Made by a program: the position numbers and the translations under genes. Source: Henricia sp. BOLD:AAB3569 (taxonomy: Eukaryota; Echinodermata; Asteroidea; Spinulosida; Echinasteridae). Taken from it: a stretch of DNA of 64,000 nucleotides. The stretch's first letter is position 1. Each line of letters starts with the position of its first letter. The DNA lies in the NCBI GenBank assembly GCA_037783545.1, contig JBBELK010000504.1, forward strand, positions 930,001-994,000. The letters are read 5' to 3'. This document shows positions 62,535-64,000 of this stretch, in pieces. The notes beneath the pieces were generated by a model. It searched no databases. It had not been told where the DNA came from and was given only the letters and a program-made list of their open reading frames with translations.

Positions 62535-62749
62535 TGTGTTTGTAATTTGATTGTGTTTGTGATGCCAGTGAGTGCAATGACTGGTGAATGACTGAAAATT
62601 AATGCAGCTACTAAGAAATTACTGAATTAAACTTAGTTTTTTTTCTGAACAATCACAAAAGTTCGCGAGAGTTTGTTTTTCTTCGACTCTGCGCACACAT
62701 GCATTCCTAATTCAGTTGCTCCCCTGTTCGAACCAACATCACGACCCCC

Positions 62750-62750
<1 letters not shown>

Positions 62751-62782
<32 letters not shown>
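62751..62782. repeat. Poly-C tract
   Basis: An unbroken run of about 32 C, directly preceded by CCCCCA. Confidence 0.95.
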
Positions 62783-62784
<2 letters not shown>

Positions 62785-64000
62785 AAAACCTTGTGTGCGA
62801 AAGGGAAAAAAAATACTAAATTTTTTTCTGGCAAGGGGTAGTAATGCAAAAGTACCACTGCCATGAACAGATGATGCCTTTTTGAGCCGGTCAAGGTCGG
62901 GAGGTAATGAGCCAGCAATGCAATTAATACACACTTGAGTGGAGGAGCAAGATAGCTGACTGAGCCATTTTGTACTTACATATGGAGGTACTTTTCATGA
63001 GACAAGCACAAAGATGCGTAGCTATGGGTCTTTCCATAAAAACGGGAGTTAAAGTGTGACATTTGGTGCCTGTGCAATTTTTAAATAGTGTAGAATATTG
63101 AAAATAATTTACAAACAGACATGTCTTGGTATCATGCTGATTTTCGAGAAAATCGTCTAACAATGTAGGGGTAGGGTTTTCCACAAAGCGTTGTAGAGTA
63201 GTGGTGCCACTACCCTTTCGCAAATGGCCACTACTCTTTAGCAATCAGCCACTACCCTTTCATATCCATTCTTAAAGAATTATATCTTCTGAGCTCTCAG
63301 ACATTAAAATCGATACTTAAAGACAATGAAACTGATAAATGCCATGTACAATAAACGTAGTGGAAACTCTCCAGAAATCCACTGTGTGTATCATGGCAGT
63401 ATCACAGTATTAGATGGCGAAAGTGAACAGACAACGTATGTCATCTCGAATATATTTTACCACTACGCTTTAACAATTTTCTGGGGGAAACACTGTAGGG
63501 TGAGAAGTATTTATCACGAGCAGTTTAGTTGGGTTCCCAACCAATATTTGCCGATATCCATTTATACACCAGGGTGAAGAGATCGAGACAATGTGGAGTA
63601 AAGTGTCTTGTCTAAGGACACAACGCGATAGCGGTGACCATGCCTTAAACCACAGTCCTATCATCCGAAAGTTTGACGTACTTATCAACTAGACCTTTGC
63701 ACATTTCTGAAATGGACACAGTGCGACAACAATTTGCGTAAGATTACCCGTGTGCACACAATGCATGACCAATGAGCATAACATGCGCGATCAAAGAAAA
63801 GGAACTTGACGCGCAGAAAGTATGAATGAATATGATGTGTGTAACAAAACCTGTATGAAACTTTACACCAAATTTTTTACTTCAAAGAATTTCAGGGAGT
63901 TTTATTATGAATTTGAATGAAAGTGTGGTAGACTGGTCTTAAACAGTACGTTTAAGGGTGGGTTCACACTGCACTATTTTCGTCTGTCAGACGTACGTTA
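62783..64000. other. No gene recognised; repeat fragments
   Basis: Contains a possible left end of the GGGTCTTTC family (63028-63070), a SINE-like fragment (AAAGTGTCTTGTCTAAGGACACAACGCGA, 63600-63630), and at the very end GGGTTCACACTGCACTATTTTCG, which resembles a MITE terminus cut by the window edge. Confidence 0.4.

Overview
The window is animal nuclear DNA, most likely from an echinoderm or related marine deuterostome. The evidence is split genes with animal-type splice sites, tRNA-derived SINEs, and a very high density of short fold-back (MITE-like) elements. The organism call rests on gene content and repeat style only and is tentative.

Two protein-coding genes can be read with confidence. 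On the + strand, GTF2A1 (large subunit of general transcription factor TFIIA, the alpha/beta precursor) runs from 3386 to 33179 in nine coding exons. Joined, they give one frame of 337 residues with the N-terminal helical domain, a glutamine run, the Taspase1-type QVDG site, the acidic stretch and the C-terminal beta-barrel domain ending in Trp. On the - strand, the last two coding exons of a PPP1R21 (KLRAQ1) homologue lie at 49475-49603 and 44566-44592. The rest of that gene is upstream on the - strand, outside the window or in exons I could not recognise. The two genes are tail to tail about 11 kb apart. From general knowledge, the human GTF2A1 paralogue GTF2A1L lies near STON1 and PPP1R21 on 2p16, so this looks like conserved ancient linkage.

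The most striking structure is intron 4 of GTF2A1 (about 18.8 kb). It holds a roughly 17 kb composite element (8704-25663) bounded by roughly 280-bp inverted repeats, each with an internal hairpin. Inside are an 816-bp fold-back (9001-9816) and about 8.5 head-to-tail copies of a 1841-bp unit (9812-25380). Inner copies look identical by eye and the outermost two carry the differences. The unit has no convincing protein and is rich in nested palindromes.

The remainder is introns and intergenic DNA filled with fold-back elements (several nested), tRNA-derived SINEs, a 99-bp minisatellite (6012-6510), a 33-bp minisatellite (about 44020-44215), two copies of a tRNA-like repeat, and long C or G runs. 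Nested pairs let two target-site rules be read in the window itself: TTAA for a ~350-bp family, and AT for a ~430-bp family, one copy of which sits at the intron 7 splice donor of GTF2A1. Regions: 1-3250 repeats and an unidentified ORF; 3258-33179 GTF2A1; 33180-44565 intergenic fold-backs and SINEs; 44566-49603 the PPP1R21 end; 49604-64000 probably PPP1R21 intron or upstream DNA, plus one possible unknown + strand terminal exon at 62310-62534.
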